From Aquisphaera insulae (GTDB lineage Bacteria > Planctomycetota > Planctomycetia > Isosphaerales > Isosphaeraceae): a stretch of 64,000 nt of DNA. The stretch spans positions 79,999 to 143,998 of the forward strand of contig NZ_JAALJH010000013.1 of NCBI RefSeq assembly GCF_011064615.1. The letters run 5' to 3'. A program made the translations under genes and the position numbers. A model generated the notes under the pieces. It had not been told where the DNA came from. It saw only the letters and a program-made list of their open reading frames with translations, and ran no database searches. Shown one piece after another: positions 28,545-37,540 of this stretch (within the stretch, counting starts at the first letter, position 1; the number at the start of each line of letters is the position of its first letter).

Positions 28545-31110
28545 TCTGGAACGGGGCGAAGTCCGCGCTGAGTGCCCCGTCGACGATCGCCAGCGGCTTC
28601 CTCGCGGTCTCGAGCAGGTCGGCGTCCGATGCCTCGGCCTCGAAGGCCGAGAGCCGGATCCGAGTCCCGGGCGCGGGGCGTCCGGTCGACTCGTAGAGGC
28701 GGAGGGCGATCCCGCCGTCGTCCGCCGGCTTGATCGAGGAAACGATCACGGATGGCGAGGAGACTTCGAGGAAGCCCTTCGACAGGGGCAAGTCGCCCGC
28801 GTGAGAATCGATGAGGCGGGCGACCAGGGGATGGTTGAATTCCAGCCCGGCCCGCGCCAGCCCGGCATCTCGCCAGTCGCCGAGATGGGGCAGGAGGGCA
28901 TAGTGGGCCGTCCGCTCCTTGCCGATCTGAAAGGCCCCCTCCGAGCTCATCCCGGGCTCATAGCCCCCGCCGAAGCCGTAGGCCCCAAGGTTGTGCGAGC
29001 GCAGGATTGAGACCATCAGGGTGTTGTCGCTGACGACATGGCCCGGCAGGCCGGCGTTGAGGACGGCCAGGCCGTGCGTGCCGTCCCCCAGGTCCACCCA
29101 GTTCTGGGACGGGAACTCGATCCCCTCGGGCCTCTCGATCGCGCCGAAGGGGATCTCGTCGAAGCGCTTGCCGCCCTTGATCGCGGTGGGGAACAGGAGT
29201 TGATACCGGACGTATTTCTCGTTGTTGACGAGGGTCGTCGCACAGTCGATTCGCGGGAGCTCCGCGTAGAGCCGAACCGTAGCGGCGTAGGTCCCGCCCG
29301 CGAACGGATGAGAGACGCGGTACTCCGTGAAGACCGGACCGGAGATCAGGGTCGCCGGCTCCGCCTTCTCCTCGTCGCTGAACTTCGCATCGCCGCGTGC
29401 CGGGACCGGCTGCTTGTTGCTCATCGCCACGTTGCTGCCGCCGTCGAGGCCGCGGTAGAGCTCCCAGACGTCCCCCCGGTCCTGATGGCGAGCGACGACG
29501 TTGGCCGGCCCCCGGAGCGCCTCCCAGTCGCCTTGCCGGGAACGGAGCGAGGTCATGGCACCGGTGCGGCTGTCGATCGTGATTCGGTGAAACGCATTCT
29601 CGATCGACGGCGGGGCCGGGGCCGGGGCCGGGGGCTTCAGCGGAGTTTTCGTGGGACGGACCTGGTAGGTCCGATAGCCGAACGCGGGGACCTCGGCCGC
29701 GACGAAGGCGACCCGGGCGGAACAGAGGCCGCCGTCCGGATAGTAGGTCGCCTCGACGAGCTGGGCGGGGCGCGTCTTGCCGGGCCCGTCCACGATCTCG
29801 ATCCCGAGGGCTCCCGGCTCGGCGAAACCGACCGTGACCTCGGTCGCGTCCGACCGAGTCCAGCTCAGGGGATTGAAAACAACGACGTGAGTTCCTTCCT
29901 CGCGGGTGAGGATCCGCGACGCCAGGGCGTTCCAGCCGTCGTCGATGATCTCGCCGGCCAGGCGGTCCGCGAATTCATAGCCGCGGATGGCATCGTCGTA
30001 GACGTGGTCGGTCATGACGCCGGAGGCCTGGTCGTGCGTCTCGTTGAAGAGCACGGGCTCCCAGGCCCGCCAGAGGCCCTCATCGTTCACGTCGCCGCCG
30101 AGCAGTCGTGCGAGTGACGTCAGCTTCTCGGCCGTGAGCAGGCGGGTCTCCATCCGCCGCATCCACGACTTCAGCTCGATCCGGCTGCTGTAAGTCCCCT
30201 GGAAGATCGGGTTCAGCTCGCCGCGGAAGACCGGTCGATCGGTCCGGGGCGAGATCACCTTCTCGAAATCCGCGGGGGTGGCGATCTTCAGGTTGAAGGG
30301 CCGATCGGCGAGCTGATTGAAGGCCCGGACCATCGGGACGAGCTGCGGCTCCGGGAGGCCGACGTCGACGCCGGCCGGACCGGCCCGGTCCTTGCCCGGG
30401 GCGTTGGCGTCGAGCTTGTGGAAGCGGTCGATGACGAAGTCACGGAACTTCGCCGGGTCGCCGGGCGCGCCATACATCACCGCGTACGAGGCCGGCAGGT
30501 AGTAGACCGGCAGCCGGGTCCCGTCGATCCCCTCCCAGAGGAACTCGGCCGGATGGTCGCGGCGAGAAACCCCGCGCTGGGTCCAGTAGGACTGGAATCC
30601 GGCCTGGGCCATTAGCTGAGGGATCTGGGCGTGATGGCCGAAGGTGTCGATGAGCCATCCCGTGGTCACGTCGATGCCGAGCTTCTCTCGATAGTAGCCC
30701 TTGCCATACTGGATCTGGCGGACGAACGTCTCGCCACCGGGCATGTTCACGTCCGGCATGACGTCCACTCCCCCAGCGATCTGGAGCCGGCCCTCGGCCA
30801 GATAGCGTCGGAACGCCGGCACCTGCTCCGGATACCGCTCCAGGAACGGGCGGACATACGCGACCTGGTCGAGGACGAACCGGAACTCCGGCTGCTCGCC
30901 GAGCAGCCGCATCGCCCGGAGGATGTTGGGGAGCCCCATCTCCAGGTACTCCTCGCGGGTCTTGAACACGGCGCCTTCCCAGTGGGAATGCGGGATGACC
31001 CAGAAGGTCGGCCGGCCGTCGTCGGGGGGCCCCGCGTGGCTCGGTCCGGGAGCGAGCAGTGCCGCGGCTCCGATCGCGGCGGCCAGGGCTACCAGGCTTC
31101 GAAACGTCAT
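28504..31110 (-). CDS. secreted glycoside hydrolase family 38 (alpha-mannosidase-like)
   Basis: This is an 868-residue protein with a signal peptide (about 1-26, ending SHAG). The N-terminal domain is GH38: VIPHSHWEGAVFKTREEY with the metal-binding histidine, and GWLIDTFGHHAQIPQLM with the aspartate that acts as nucleophile in the family. A helical middle domain and C-terminal beta-sandwich (GRPAPGTRIRLSAFEAE) follow, as in alpha-mannosidases. Expected action is hydrolysis of alpha-mannosides in the periplasm. The nearby 691-residue secreted protein on the same strand, 39 bases upstream, is probably cotranscribed. Confidence 0.88.
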   Translation of the reverse strand: MTFRSLVALAAAIGAAALLAPGPSHAGPPDDGRPTFWVIPHSHWEGAVFKTREEYLEMGLPNILRAMRLLGEQPEFRFVLDQVAYVRPFLERYPEQVPAFRRYLAEGRLQIAGGVDVMPDVNMPGGETFVRQIQYGKGYYREKLGIDVTTGWLIDTFGHHAQIPQLMAQAGFQSYWTQRGVSRRDHPAEFLWEGIDGTRLPVYYLPASYAVMYGAPGDPAKFRDFVIDRFHKLDANAPGKDRAGPAGVDVGLPEPQLVPMVRAFNQLADRPFNLKIATPADFEKVISPRTDRPVFRGELNPIFQGTYSSRIELKSWMRRMETRLLTAEKLTSLARLLGGDVNDEGLWRAWEPVLFNETHDQASGVMTDHVYDDAIRGYEFADRLAGEIIDDGWNALASRILTREEGTHVVVFNPLSWTRSDATEVTVGFAEPGALGIEIVDGPGKTRPAQLVEATYYPDGGLCSARVAFVAAEVPAFGYRTYQVRPTKTPLKPPAPAPAPPSIENAFHRITIDSRTGAMTSLRSRQGDWEALRGPANVVARHQDRGDVWELYRGLDGGSNVAMSNKQPVPARGDAKFSDEEKAEPATLISGPVFTEYRVSHPFAGGTYAATVRLYAELPRIDCATTLVNNEKYVRYQLLFPTAIKGGKRFDEIPFGAIERPEGIEFPSQNWVDLGDGTHGLAVLNAGLPGHVVSDNTLMVSILRSHNLGAYGFGGGYEPGMSSEGAFQIGKERTAHYALLPHLGDWRDAGLARAGLEFNHPLVARLIDSHAGDLPLSKGFLEVSSPSVIVSSIKPADDGGIALRLYESTGRPAPGTRIRLSAFEAEASDADLLETARKPLAIVDGALSADFAPFQIRTIVLKPKSAPR

Positions 31111-31149
31111 GGTGCGGGCTCCCGGGATGGGTGAGAGCGGGAGGAAGGA

Positions 31150-33225
31150 TCAGTTCGACGCGGCCGCGGAGGTCTCGAAATGCAGGTCGATTCGTGTAGG
31201 CTTCGCGTACGTCCCGGGGAGCCAGAGCGTCCGGCCGTCCCAGGCGAAATCGGGGCAGGGAATCCCATCGCGACGGAGGGAGAGCTTGCCGCGAGGCGCA
31301 TCCTCCAGCTCGAAGACCGGATCGACGCAGGCGACCGCCGGCTGGATGGTGACCGCGACGTCGGGCCGACGGACGCGGAGCTGCGTCGCCCGTCGTTCGA
31401 TGGCGTAGCCGTCGAAGGCGACCTCCGCCCCATCGAGCTTCAGCGACGGAGCCGAGGCGAAGCCGCGGGCACGCCCCAGCAGGTGATCGTCGTCCTCGTT
31501 CGTCATCCCGATCAGCCAGGCCCAGCGGCGGACGACCATGGGGCGCGACCTGCCGAGGGTGTCGATCGACGCGACATGCCGCTCGTCGATCGGCTCCGGT
31601 CGGTCCGATGCCCAGCTCATGACGCTGTTGTGGCAGGGGGTCAGCGCAACCCGGTCGTCGATCTTGGAGCCGGTCGCATTCCCGCGGGCGAGCGGCCAGT
31701 GGCTGCCCCAGTAGCAGGGCGTGACTCGCTGCCCCTGGTCCTCGAACGGGCCGTAGACGACCTTCGGGAACGCGCGATCGCCGGGGTTGAATGCGATGGC
31801 GGCCTGATCCTCGTGCCGGTTGAAGCGGAGCCGGTAAATCGAGGGCGGGGTCCCTCCCTTCGGCGCATCGACGTCGCCGCGGAGCGGGAACCGGTACGAG
31901 CGTTTCGAGCCGTCGAGCGAGAGCGCGTCGACCAGGTTCTCGGGCAGGACGTCGAACGGGTAAGTCCCCTGGGGCGTGAGGACGATGAACTCGCAGAGCT
32001 CGTAATCCGTCGTCGCGTCCGTCTTCAGCGTCACGACGCGGGTGCCGAAACCGTCGGGATAGAAGTAGTAATCCTCGACGGCCTGGTCGCCCCAGACCTT
32101 GTAGTTCAGGTCGGTCGACTCGTACGTCCAGCGGACGTGGACCCGCGAGGCCGTGGACTCGACGATCTCCACCCGGCTGTATTTCAGCTCCTTGTCCATC
32201 AGCGGCTCGACGCAGTCCACCGCCCCCTCGCGGCGGGTGATGACCTCGGCCCACTCGTAGCAGGCGCCCGTGTTGTGCAAGCCGGCCCAGAACGGGATGT
32301 AGCTGGAGCCACGCCAGAAGACGAACCGGCCGCCGTTCGGGAGCGTCACGACGACGTCCCGCAGGGACGGGTCCCAGCCCTTCTCGTAGGCCAGCGAGGA
32401 ATGGGCCCCGGTGGCCGGATCACGGACCGAGATCGGCGCGTCGTAGCGGAGCGTCGTGTAGGTCGCGCCGAAGGCGGGGAACGCCGGCGGCTTGCGGACG
32501 ATCATCACGGGGATGTCCTTCGACCAGAGTCGCGCGCCCTTACCATCGACGATCTCGACGACGAGCGTGTCGCGGTCCCGGTCGGCCGCGGGGCCGTTCA
32601 GCCGTAGATGAGCGGTCGCCGTTTCGCCTCGCGTCAAGGGCAAGAGCGCCACGGTCTCCACCGACTGCGACGCGAATCGCGCGGAGAGCCGGGCGCGTGG
32701 CTGGTCGCCGGCGCGGGACATCGCGGCGACATCCAGGTTGGCTTGTTGACCCGGCCCGAGGAGGAGCCAGCCCTCGGGGACGAGGATCGTCCCGAGATCG
32801 ACCGGATTGATTACGCTCGATGGCTCGGCGACGGCCTCGGCCTCGAAGGGGGGCCGGTCGATGACCAGGACCGTTTTGTCGATCACCGGAGAGCCTCGTC
32901 GCTCCGCCAGGATCGAGACCTCGGTCGCCCGATGGCCGATCGGGACGATCGCAACGAACGGGGGTTGGTCGGGGAATCGGACCTCGCGACCCGGCGTGGC
33001 CTCGCCATCGACCTGCTCGGAGATCCGAACGGTGCCCGCGGGCCGCGCGCTCGCCTCGATCCGGACCTCCGCGCGACGGCCTACGCGATTCAGGCCGAAC
33101 GGGGGCCGCCACGGATGAGGCTGCTGGAGGCTTACCACGATCCGGGGCGCGGCGGGTTCGTCGCCCAGGCTGCCCGACGCAGGCCAGAGCCCGGCCGACA
33201 GGAGAATGAAAATGGCAGTCCTCAT
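31150..33225 (-). CDS. secreted protein of unknown function, partner of GH38
   Basis: This is a 691-residue protein with a signal peptide (about 1-21, ending GSLG). The N-terminal 200 residues look like beta-sandwich repeats (RRAEVRIEASARPAG, VSILAERRGSP). The middle and C-terminal parts are rich in aromatic residues and beta strands (FWRGSSYIPFWAGLHN, CYWGSHWPLARGN, VEDYYFYPDGFGTRV), as in carbohydrate-active enzymes, but I recognise no family. Its closeness to the secreted GH38 gene suggests a role in polysaccharide processing, by context only. Confidence 0.7.
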   Translation of the reverse strand: MRTAIFILLSAGLWPASGSLGDEPAAPRIVVSLQQPHPWRPPFGLNRVGRRAEVRIEASARPAGTVRISEQVDGEATPGREVRFPDQPPFVAIVPIGHRATEVSILAERRGSPVIDKTVLVIDRPPFEAEAVAEPSSVINPVDLGTILVPEGWLLLGPGQQANLDVAAMSRAGDQPRARLSARFASQSVETVALLPLTRGETATAHLRLNGPAADRDRDTLVVEIVDGKGARLWSKDIPVMIVRKPPAFPAFGATYTTLRYDAPISVRDPATGAHSSLAYEKGWDPSLRDVVVTLPNGGRFVFWRGSSYIPFWAGLHNTGACYEWAEVITRREGAVDCVEPLMDKELKYSRVEIVESTASRVHVRWTYESTDLNYKVWGDQAVEDYYFYPDGFGTRVVTLKTDATTDYELCEFIVLTPQGTYPFDVLPENLVDALSLDGSKRSYRFPLRGDVDAPKGGTPPSIYRLRFNRHEDQAAIAFNPGDRAFPKVVYGPFEDQGQRVTPCYWGSHWPLARGNATGSKIDDRVALTPCHNSVMSWASDRPEPIDERHVASIDTLGRSRPMVVRRWAWLIGMTNEDDDHLLGRARGFASAPSLKLDGAEVAFDGYAIERRATQLRVRRPDVAVTIQPAVACVDPVFELEDAPRGKLSLRRDGIPCPDFAWDGRTLWLPGTYAKPTRIDLHFETSAAASN

Positions 33226-33252
33226 CGCAGTTCCCTCCCCTGGACACCTTCG

Positions 33253-34269
33253 TCAATCGCGGACGACCTTCCGCACGCCTTCGATGATCCTGGCCACGTC
33301 GGGGCGGTAGGCGTCCTCCAGGACGGGCGTGAAGGGCACGGGGACGTCCGCCGAGGCCACGCGGACGACCGGGGCGATCAGGTCGGAGCCGCAATGCTCC
33401 ATCAGGCCCGCGGCGATCTCCGCCGAGACGCCGCCGGTCCTCGGGCCTTCCTCGACGATCACGACGCGGCCGGTCTTGCGGACGGATTCGCCGATCGTGG
33501 CGTAGTCGATGGGCGCCAGGCTGCGGACGTCGATGACCTCCGCGTCGATCCCCTCGTCGGCGAGCGCCTCCGCGGCCTGCCTGGCGTAGTGGGCCATCAG
33601 GAGCCAGGCGAGGATCGTGACGTGCGAGCCCTCGCGACGGACGGCCGCCGTGTCCAGGGGGACCGTATAGTCCTCGATCGGGATGTCGCTCGTGGCGTCG
33701 ACGGCACCCGGCTCGGTCCGCGCCCCCTTCGAGCCGTACAGGAGCTTGTGCTCGAAGATCAGGACGGGATTGTCGTCGCGGACGGCCGCCTTGAGGATCC
33801 CCTTGGCGTCGAACGCATTGGAGACGGCGACGACCTTCATGCCGGGGACGCCCGTGAAGTAACGCTCCATGCTCTGGGCATGCTGCGAGCCGCGGCCCGT
33901 CGCCCCCACCGGGGCCCGCATCACCAGCGGGACCTTCACCGTGCCGCCGGACATGTAGCGGAGCTTGGCGGCGTTGTTGACGATCTGGTCCATGGCCAGG
34001 AAGAGGAAATCGCCGTACTGGACGTCGGCGATCGGCCGCATGCCGGCGATCGCGGCCCCGACCGCCGCGCCGAAGAAGCCGAGCTCGGCGATCGGCGTGT
34101 TCAGGAGGCGGTCCGGGAACTCCTCCTCGAGCCCGAGCGTGACGGTGAAGGCGCCTCCCCAGCCGCCGGGGACGGCGATGTCCTCGCCCAGGCAGAAGAC
34201 GGTCGGGTCCCGTCTCATCTCCTCGGCGATCCCTTCGCGGAGCGATTCGGCGATGCTGAGTCGTCTCAT
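33253..34269 (-). CDS. 2-oxo acid dehydrogenase E1 component, beta subunit
   Basis: This is a 338-residue E1 beta subunit of a pyruvate, acetoin or branched-chain 2-oxo acid dehydrogenase. Visible marks are FCLGEDIAVPGGWGG, FPDRLLNTPIAELGFFGAAVG with the conserved glutamate that binds TPP, GSQHAQSMERYF and VVIVEEGPRTGG. Together with the alpha subunit it decarboxylates a 2-oxo acid (or cleaves acetoin) and transfers the acyl group to lipoyl-E2. It is the last gene of the operon. The substrate cannot be told from sequence alone. Confidence 0.92.
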   Translation of the reverse strand: MRRLSIAESLREGIAEEMRRDPTVFCLGEDIAVPGGWGGAFTVTLGLEEEFPDRLLNTPIAELGFFGAAVGAAIAGMRPIADVQYGDFLFLAMDQIVNNAAKLRYMSGGTVKVPLVMRAPVGATGRGSQHAQSMERYFTGVPGMKVVAVSNAFDAKGILKAAVRDDNPVLIFEHKLLYGSKGARTEPGAVDATSDIPIEDYTVPLDTAAVRREGSHVTILAWLLMAHYARQAAEALADEGIDAEVIDVRSLAPIDYATIGESVRKTGRVVIVEEGPRTGGVSAEIAAGLMEHCGSDLIAPVVRVASADVPVPFTPVLEDAYRPDVARIIEGVRKVVRD

Positions 34270-34282
34270 TCTCGGCGTGTCC

Positions 34283-35290
34283 TTAGGCGAGGACGTCGGT
34301 CGTCAGGTCGTCCGTCGTGGGCAGGGGCTGGCGTTTGGCCTCGGTCACGGCCCGTTGGAAGTCCTCCCGAACCTCGCGGCGGATCGATTCCAGGCGCGCG
34401 GCGTCGGCGAGCCCGGCCTCGATCAGTTGGGTCCCGAACCGTTCGATCGGATCGCGCTGCAGCCATGCCTCGCGCTCGTCCTTGGGCTGGTAGTGGCACG
34501 GGTCGCGGCGGGAGTGGCCGGTCCGTCGATAGGTGAGGAGCTCGAGCAGGACGGGCCCCCGGCCGGCCCGGCAATCGGCCGCGGCGGCGAGAGCCGCCTC
34601 GTGGACGGCCAGGACGTCGTTCCCGTCGACCGTCTCCGCGCGGATGCCGTAGGTGGCGGCCCGCTCCGCGATCCGGGTGTTCCGCATCACCAGGTCCACC
34701 CGGGTCGAGGCGCCGTAGAGGTTGTTCTCGCAGACGAAGATCGCGGGCAGGTCCCAGATGGCCGCCAGGTTCACGCCCTCGTGGAAGGCGCCCTCGGCGA
34801 CCGCCCCGTCGCCGAAGAAGCAGGCGACGACGGTCGGCAGCTTCCGCATCTTGTAGGCGAGCGCCATGCCCGCCGCCAGCGGGATCCCGCCGCCGACGAT
34901 CGCGATGCCGGGCACCATCCCCTTGTCCATGTCGCCGACGTGCATCGAGCCGCCCTTGCCCTTGCAGCAGCCCGTCGAGGCGCCGAAGAGCTCGAAGAGG
35001 AGCGACTCGACCGAGAGCCCCTTGGCCAGCGCATGGCCGTGGCCGCGGAAGGTCGAGGTGATGAAGTCCGTCTCCTTGAGGGCGGAGCAGACGCCCACGG
35101 CGGTCGCCTCCTGGCCCTGGCACTGGTGGATCGTGCCGGGCATCGAGCCTTCCAGGAAGAGGAACTTCACCCCGTCCTCGAACTCGCGGATCGTGACCAT
35201 CCGCTCGTATAGTCCCAGGAGGAATCCCTCGGGGTACCGGCCGAACTCGCGGGGCGTTGTACGCTCGGGTGTCTCGATGGAGTGGGGCAT
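34283..35290 (-). CDS. 2-oxo acid dehydrogenase E1 component, alpha subunit
   Basis: This is a 335-residue E1 alpha subunit. The TPP motif runs from GDG (160-162, FFGDGAVAEGAFHEG) to NN (189-190, VCENN). The phosphorylation-loop region of eukaryotic enzymes is represented by YRRTGHSRRDP. The sequence FRGHGHALAKG and GKGGSMHVGD are typical of acetoin/pyruvate E1 alpha proteins. It stands 13 bases upstream of the beta subunit and 30 bases downstream of E2. No E3 (dihydrolipoamide dehydrogenase) gene lies in the window. Confidence 0.92.
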   Translation of the reverse strand: MPHSIETPERTTPREFGRYPEGFLLGLYERMVTIREFEDGVKFLFLEGSMPGTIHQCQGQEATAVGVCSALKETDFITSTFRGHGHALAKGLSVESLLFELFGASTGCCKGKGGSMHVGDMDKGMVPGIAIVGGGIPLAAGMALAYKMRKLPTVVACFFGDGAVAEGAFHEGVNLAAIWDLPAIFVCENNLYGASTRVDLVMRNTRIAERAATYGIRAETVDGNDVLAVHEAALAAAADCRAGRGPVLLELLTYRRTGHSRRDPCHYQPKDEREAWLQRDPIERFGTQLIEAGLADAARLESIRREVREDFQRAVTEAKRQPLPTTDDLTTDVLA

Positions 35291-35320
35291 GCGGCGCCTC
35301 GTGGTTGCCGTTTCGGACGG

Positions 35321-36376
35321 TCAGAACGACTCCAGCTCGCGGACGATCGAGCCCAGGAAGGCCGCCGCGGCACGGCCGCTGGCGACCCGGTGATCGACCG
35401 AGAGCGTCAGGTTCACGCGATCCTGGACGACGACGCGGCCCTTCTCCACGACCGCCGCGGCCGCGATGGTCCCCACGGCCAGTATCGACGCCTCGGGCGC
35501 GTTCACGATGGCCGCGAACGACTCCACCCGCGAGCCGCCGAGGTTGGACACGGTCATGCTCGCCGGCGACGGCTGGCGCGCCTTCTGGTCGCCGGATCGG
35601 ATCCGCTCGACCTGGGATCGGATCTCCTCGGAGACCCGGTCGAGGTCCTTGCCGCCCGGATCCTCGACCCGGATCGTGAAGAGCTCGCCCTCGTGATCGA
35701 CGGCCACGCCGACGGCGTTCTCCCCGTGCGGCTCCAGGCGGTCGCCGGCGAATCGGTGGGCGAACCGGGGATGCTCACGCAGCGCCCGCGCGGCCGCGAT
35801 GACGAAGAAGGCGTCCCAGGCCGGCTTCGGGCCCTCGCTCGAGTTCCTCCGCGCGACCATCCGCCCCGCGTCGGCGGAGGACTGGACGTAGAAATGCGGG
35901 ACCGTGCTCTTGATCTCCTGCATCCGCCGCGCCACGACCCGTTCGGCCAGGCTCAGGGGCAGGGAGTCACGCCCGTCGGCCGGGGCCGGGATCGCCTTCC
36001 GGTCGCGATTGCGAGCGAAGAACGAGGTCCGGCCGGCGCCGGCGTGCGAAACCGTGGCCGGCCGAGGAATCGGACTCGCCGGCGCGATCGCGACGGGGGC
36101 GATCGGCGGCGAGGAGACCTCTTCGGGGCCGGCCGCGGAATCCGTCGAGAAGGTCGCGATCGGTGCGCCGGCGAGGACCTCGTCCCCCTCACGCACGAGG
36201 AGCCCCACCAGTTGCCCGGAGATCGTGGATTCGACCTCCATCGTGGCCTTGTCCGTCTCGACTTCCAGGATCGGCTGGCCGCGGGCAATGTCGTCGCCGG
36301 CGGCCGCCAGCAATCGAACGACCTTCATCGGCGACCCGGTCGTCGCGAGGTCGGGCATCCGCATGGACGTTTCCAA
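35321..36376 (-). CDS. short 2-oxo acid dehydrogenase E2 (lipoyl acyltransferase)
   Basis: This is a 351-residue E2. The N-terminal lipoyl domain has K43 in VETDKATMEVES. A Pro/Ala-rich linker (about 80-125) follows, then the acyltransferase domain (about 130-351; MTVSNLGGSRVESFAAI and SVDHRVASGRAAAAFL). Two features stand out. No peripheral-subunit-binding domain can be seen between the lipoyl and catalytic parts, and the usual DHRxxDG motif reads DHRVASG (D328-G334), so the conserved Asp partner of the catalytic His is Ser. The enzyme may be altered, or this may be a natural variant. It lies 1 base before the aldolase-like gene in the operon order. Confidence 0.85.
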   Translation of the reverse strand: METSMRMPDLATTGSPMKVVRLLAAAGDDIARGQPILEVETDKATMEVESTISGQLVGLLVREGDEVLAGAPIATFSTDSAAGPEEVSSPPIAPVAIAPASPIPRPATVSHAGAGRTSFFARNRDRKAIPAPADGRDSLPLSLAERVVARRMQEIKSTVPHFYVQSSADAGRMVARRNSSEGPKPAWDAFFVIAAARALREHPRFAHRFAGDRLEPHGENAVGVAVDHEGELFTIRVEDPGGKDLDRVSEEIRSQVERIRSGDQKARQPSPASMTVSNLGGSRVESFAAIVNAPEASILAVGTIAAAAVVEKGRVVVQDRVNLTLSVDHRVASGRAAAAFLGSIVRELESF

Positions 36377-36377
36377 G

Positions 36378-37289
36378 TCAGTCCTCCCGCGGCGTCGATG
36401 GTCTGGCCTTGCCGGCCGAGCCGAGCAGACCGATCCGCTCGAGCACGGCGTCCCGGACCGCGAGCCGCCCGGCCACCATGAGGTCGTCGGGCCCGCCGAT
36501 GCCGAGCAGCCGATGGGGATCGGAGACGCCGGCCGCCAGCTTCGCGCGGACGGCCGCCAGGTAATGCTGCTTGAGGTAGGTGCCGAAATTCACCTTCACG
36601 ACGCCCAGGCCGACCGCGAGCAGCAGTGATTCCGACTCGATGCCGGTGCCGCCGTGGAGGACGAGCCCGCAGGGGACCTTCCCGGCAATCCGACGGAGCC
36701 GATCCAGGTCGAGCTCCCCCTGGCCTTCGAGCCGAATGTGGACGTTGCCGACGCTCACGGCCAGGAGGTCCACGCCCGTCGCCTCCACGAATCGAGCGGC
36801 CTGGTCCGGGTCGGTCAGGGACGAGGCATGCCCCTCTTCCTCTCCGGCGCCGCAGGGGAGGACGCCCAGCTCCGCCTCGACCGCCACGCCGTGATCGTGG
36901 GCGAACCGGGTGATCGCCGCGACCCGTCGCGTCGACTCCTCGAAGCTCGCGGACGGGTCGGCGGGCATCACCAGGTTGAACCCAGAGACCACGGCGCGTC
37001 GCACCCAGTCGTCGTCCGGGCATTCGTTGAAGATGAACCCGCAAGGGACGCTCGCGGAGCCGGCCGCGGCCCTGCCGAGGGCCCCGTACCAGTCCAGCCG
37101 TTCGGCCGCGAGCCGGTCCGGGCGCGCCAGGAAATCGCCGTTGAAGCCCACGATCAACGGCGATCGCGAGGACTCGGCGGCGTCGATGACACCCTGGAGC
37201 GACTCGACGTTCCAGCTCTCGAAGTAGCCGATCGCGTATCCCCCGGCTCGGGCGTCGGCGACCATCTGCTCGATGGTTTCCAGTGGCAT
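36378..37289 (-). CDS. class II fructose-bisphosphate aldolase-like protein, altered metal site
   Basis: This is a 303-residue protein of the class II aldolase (FBA/KBA/GatY) family, which cleaves ketose phosphates with a zinc ion. Family marks remain in VEAELGVLPC (E139 is near), SVGNVH (H184) and VLHGGTG (H212). The first zinc ligand and catalytic Asp, normally in a DHG/LDHC stretch, are missing; the corresponding segment (about 86-94) reads IFNECPDDD. The protein may use another metal ligand or bind a ligand without the usual chemistry. The ATG at 37289 has GGGAG at a good distance. It is the first gene of the aldolase-like/E2/E1 alpha/E1 beta operon, divergent from the LarA-like gene. Confidence 0.8.
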   Translation of the reverse strand: MPLETIEQMVADARAGGYAIGYFESWNVESLQGVIDAAESSRSPLIVGFNGDFLARPDRLAAERLDWYGALGRAAAGSASVPCGFIFNECPDDDWVRRAVVSGFNLVMPADPSASFEESTRRVAAITRFAHDHGVAVEAELGVLPCGAGEEEGHASSLTDPDQAARFVEATGVDLLAVSVGNVHIRLEGQGELDLDRLRRIAGKVPCGLVLHGGTGIESESLLLAVGLGVVKVNFGTYLKQHYLAAVRAKLAAGVSDPHRLLGIGGPDDLMVAGRLAVRDAVLERIGLLGSAGKARPSTPRED

Positions 37290-37540
37290 GCGGAACTCCC
37301 TCGCCCACCCGCGATCGCGCGGATGCCTCGCAGGGCGTGATATCGGTGGGACACGCCCCGGCCAATTGATGGAGGCCATGCTACCCCCATGGAAACGACG
37401 GGGCAACGACCCACCGTCGGCGCTTGACCGCTCTTCTCGGCCGGACCTATCATGAATCCGTTCCCGTCCGGCCGAGCGACTGACGCGATTCGGGCCTCAC
37501 ACAGGAGGCGGGTAGGATCAGGCGAGAGACCGATAGGCCC

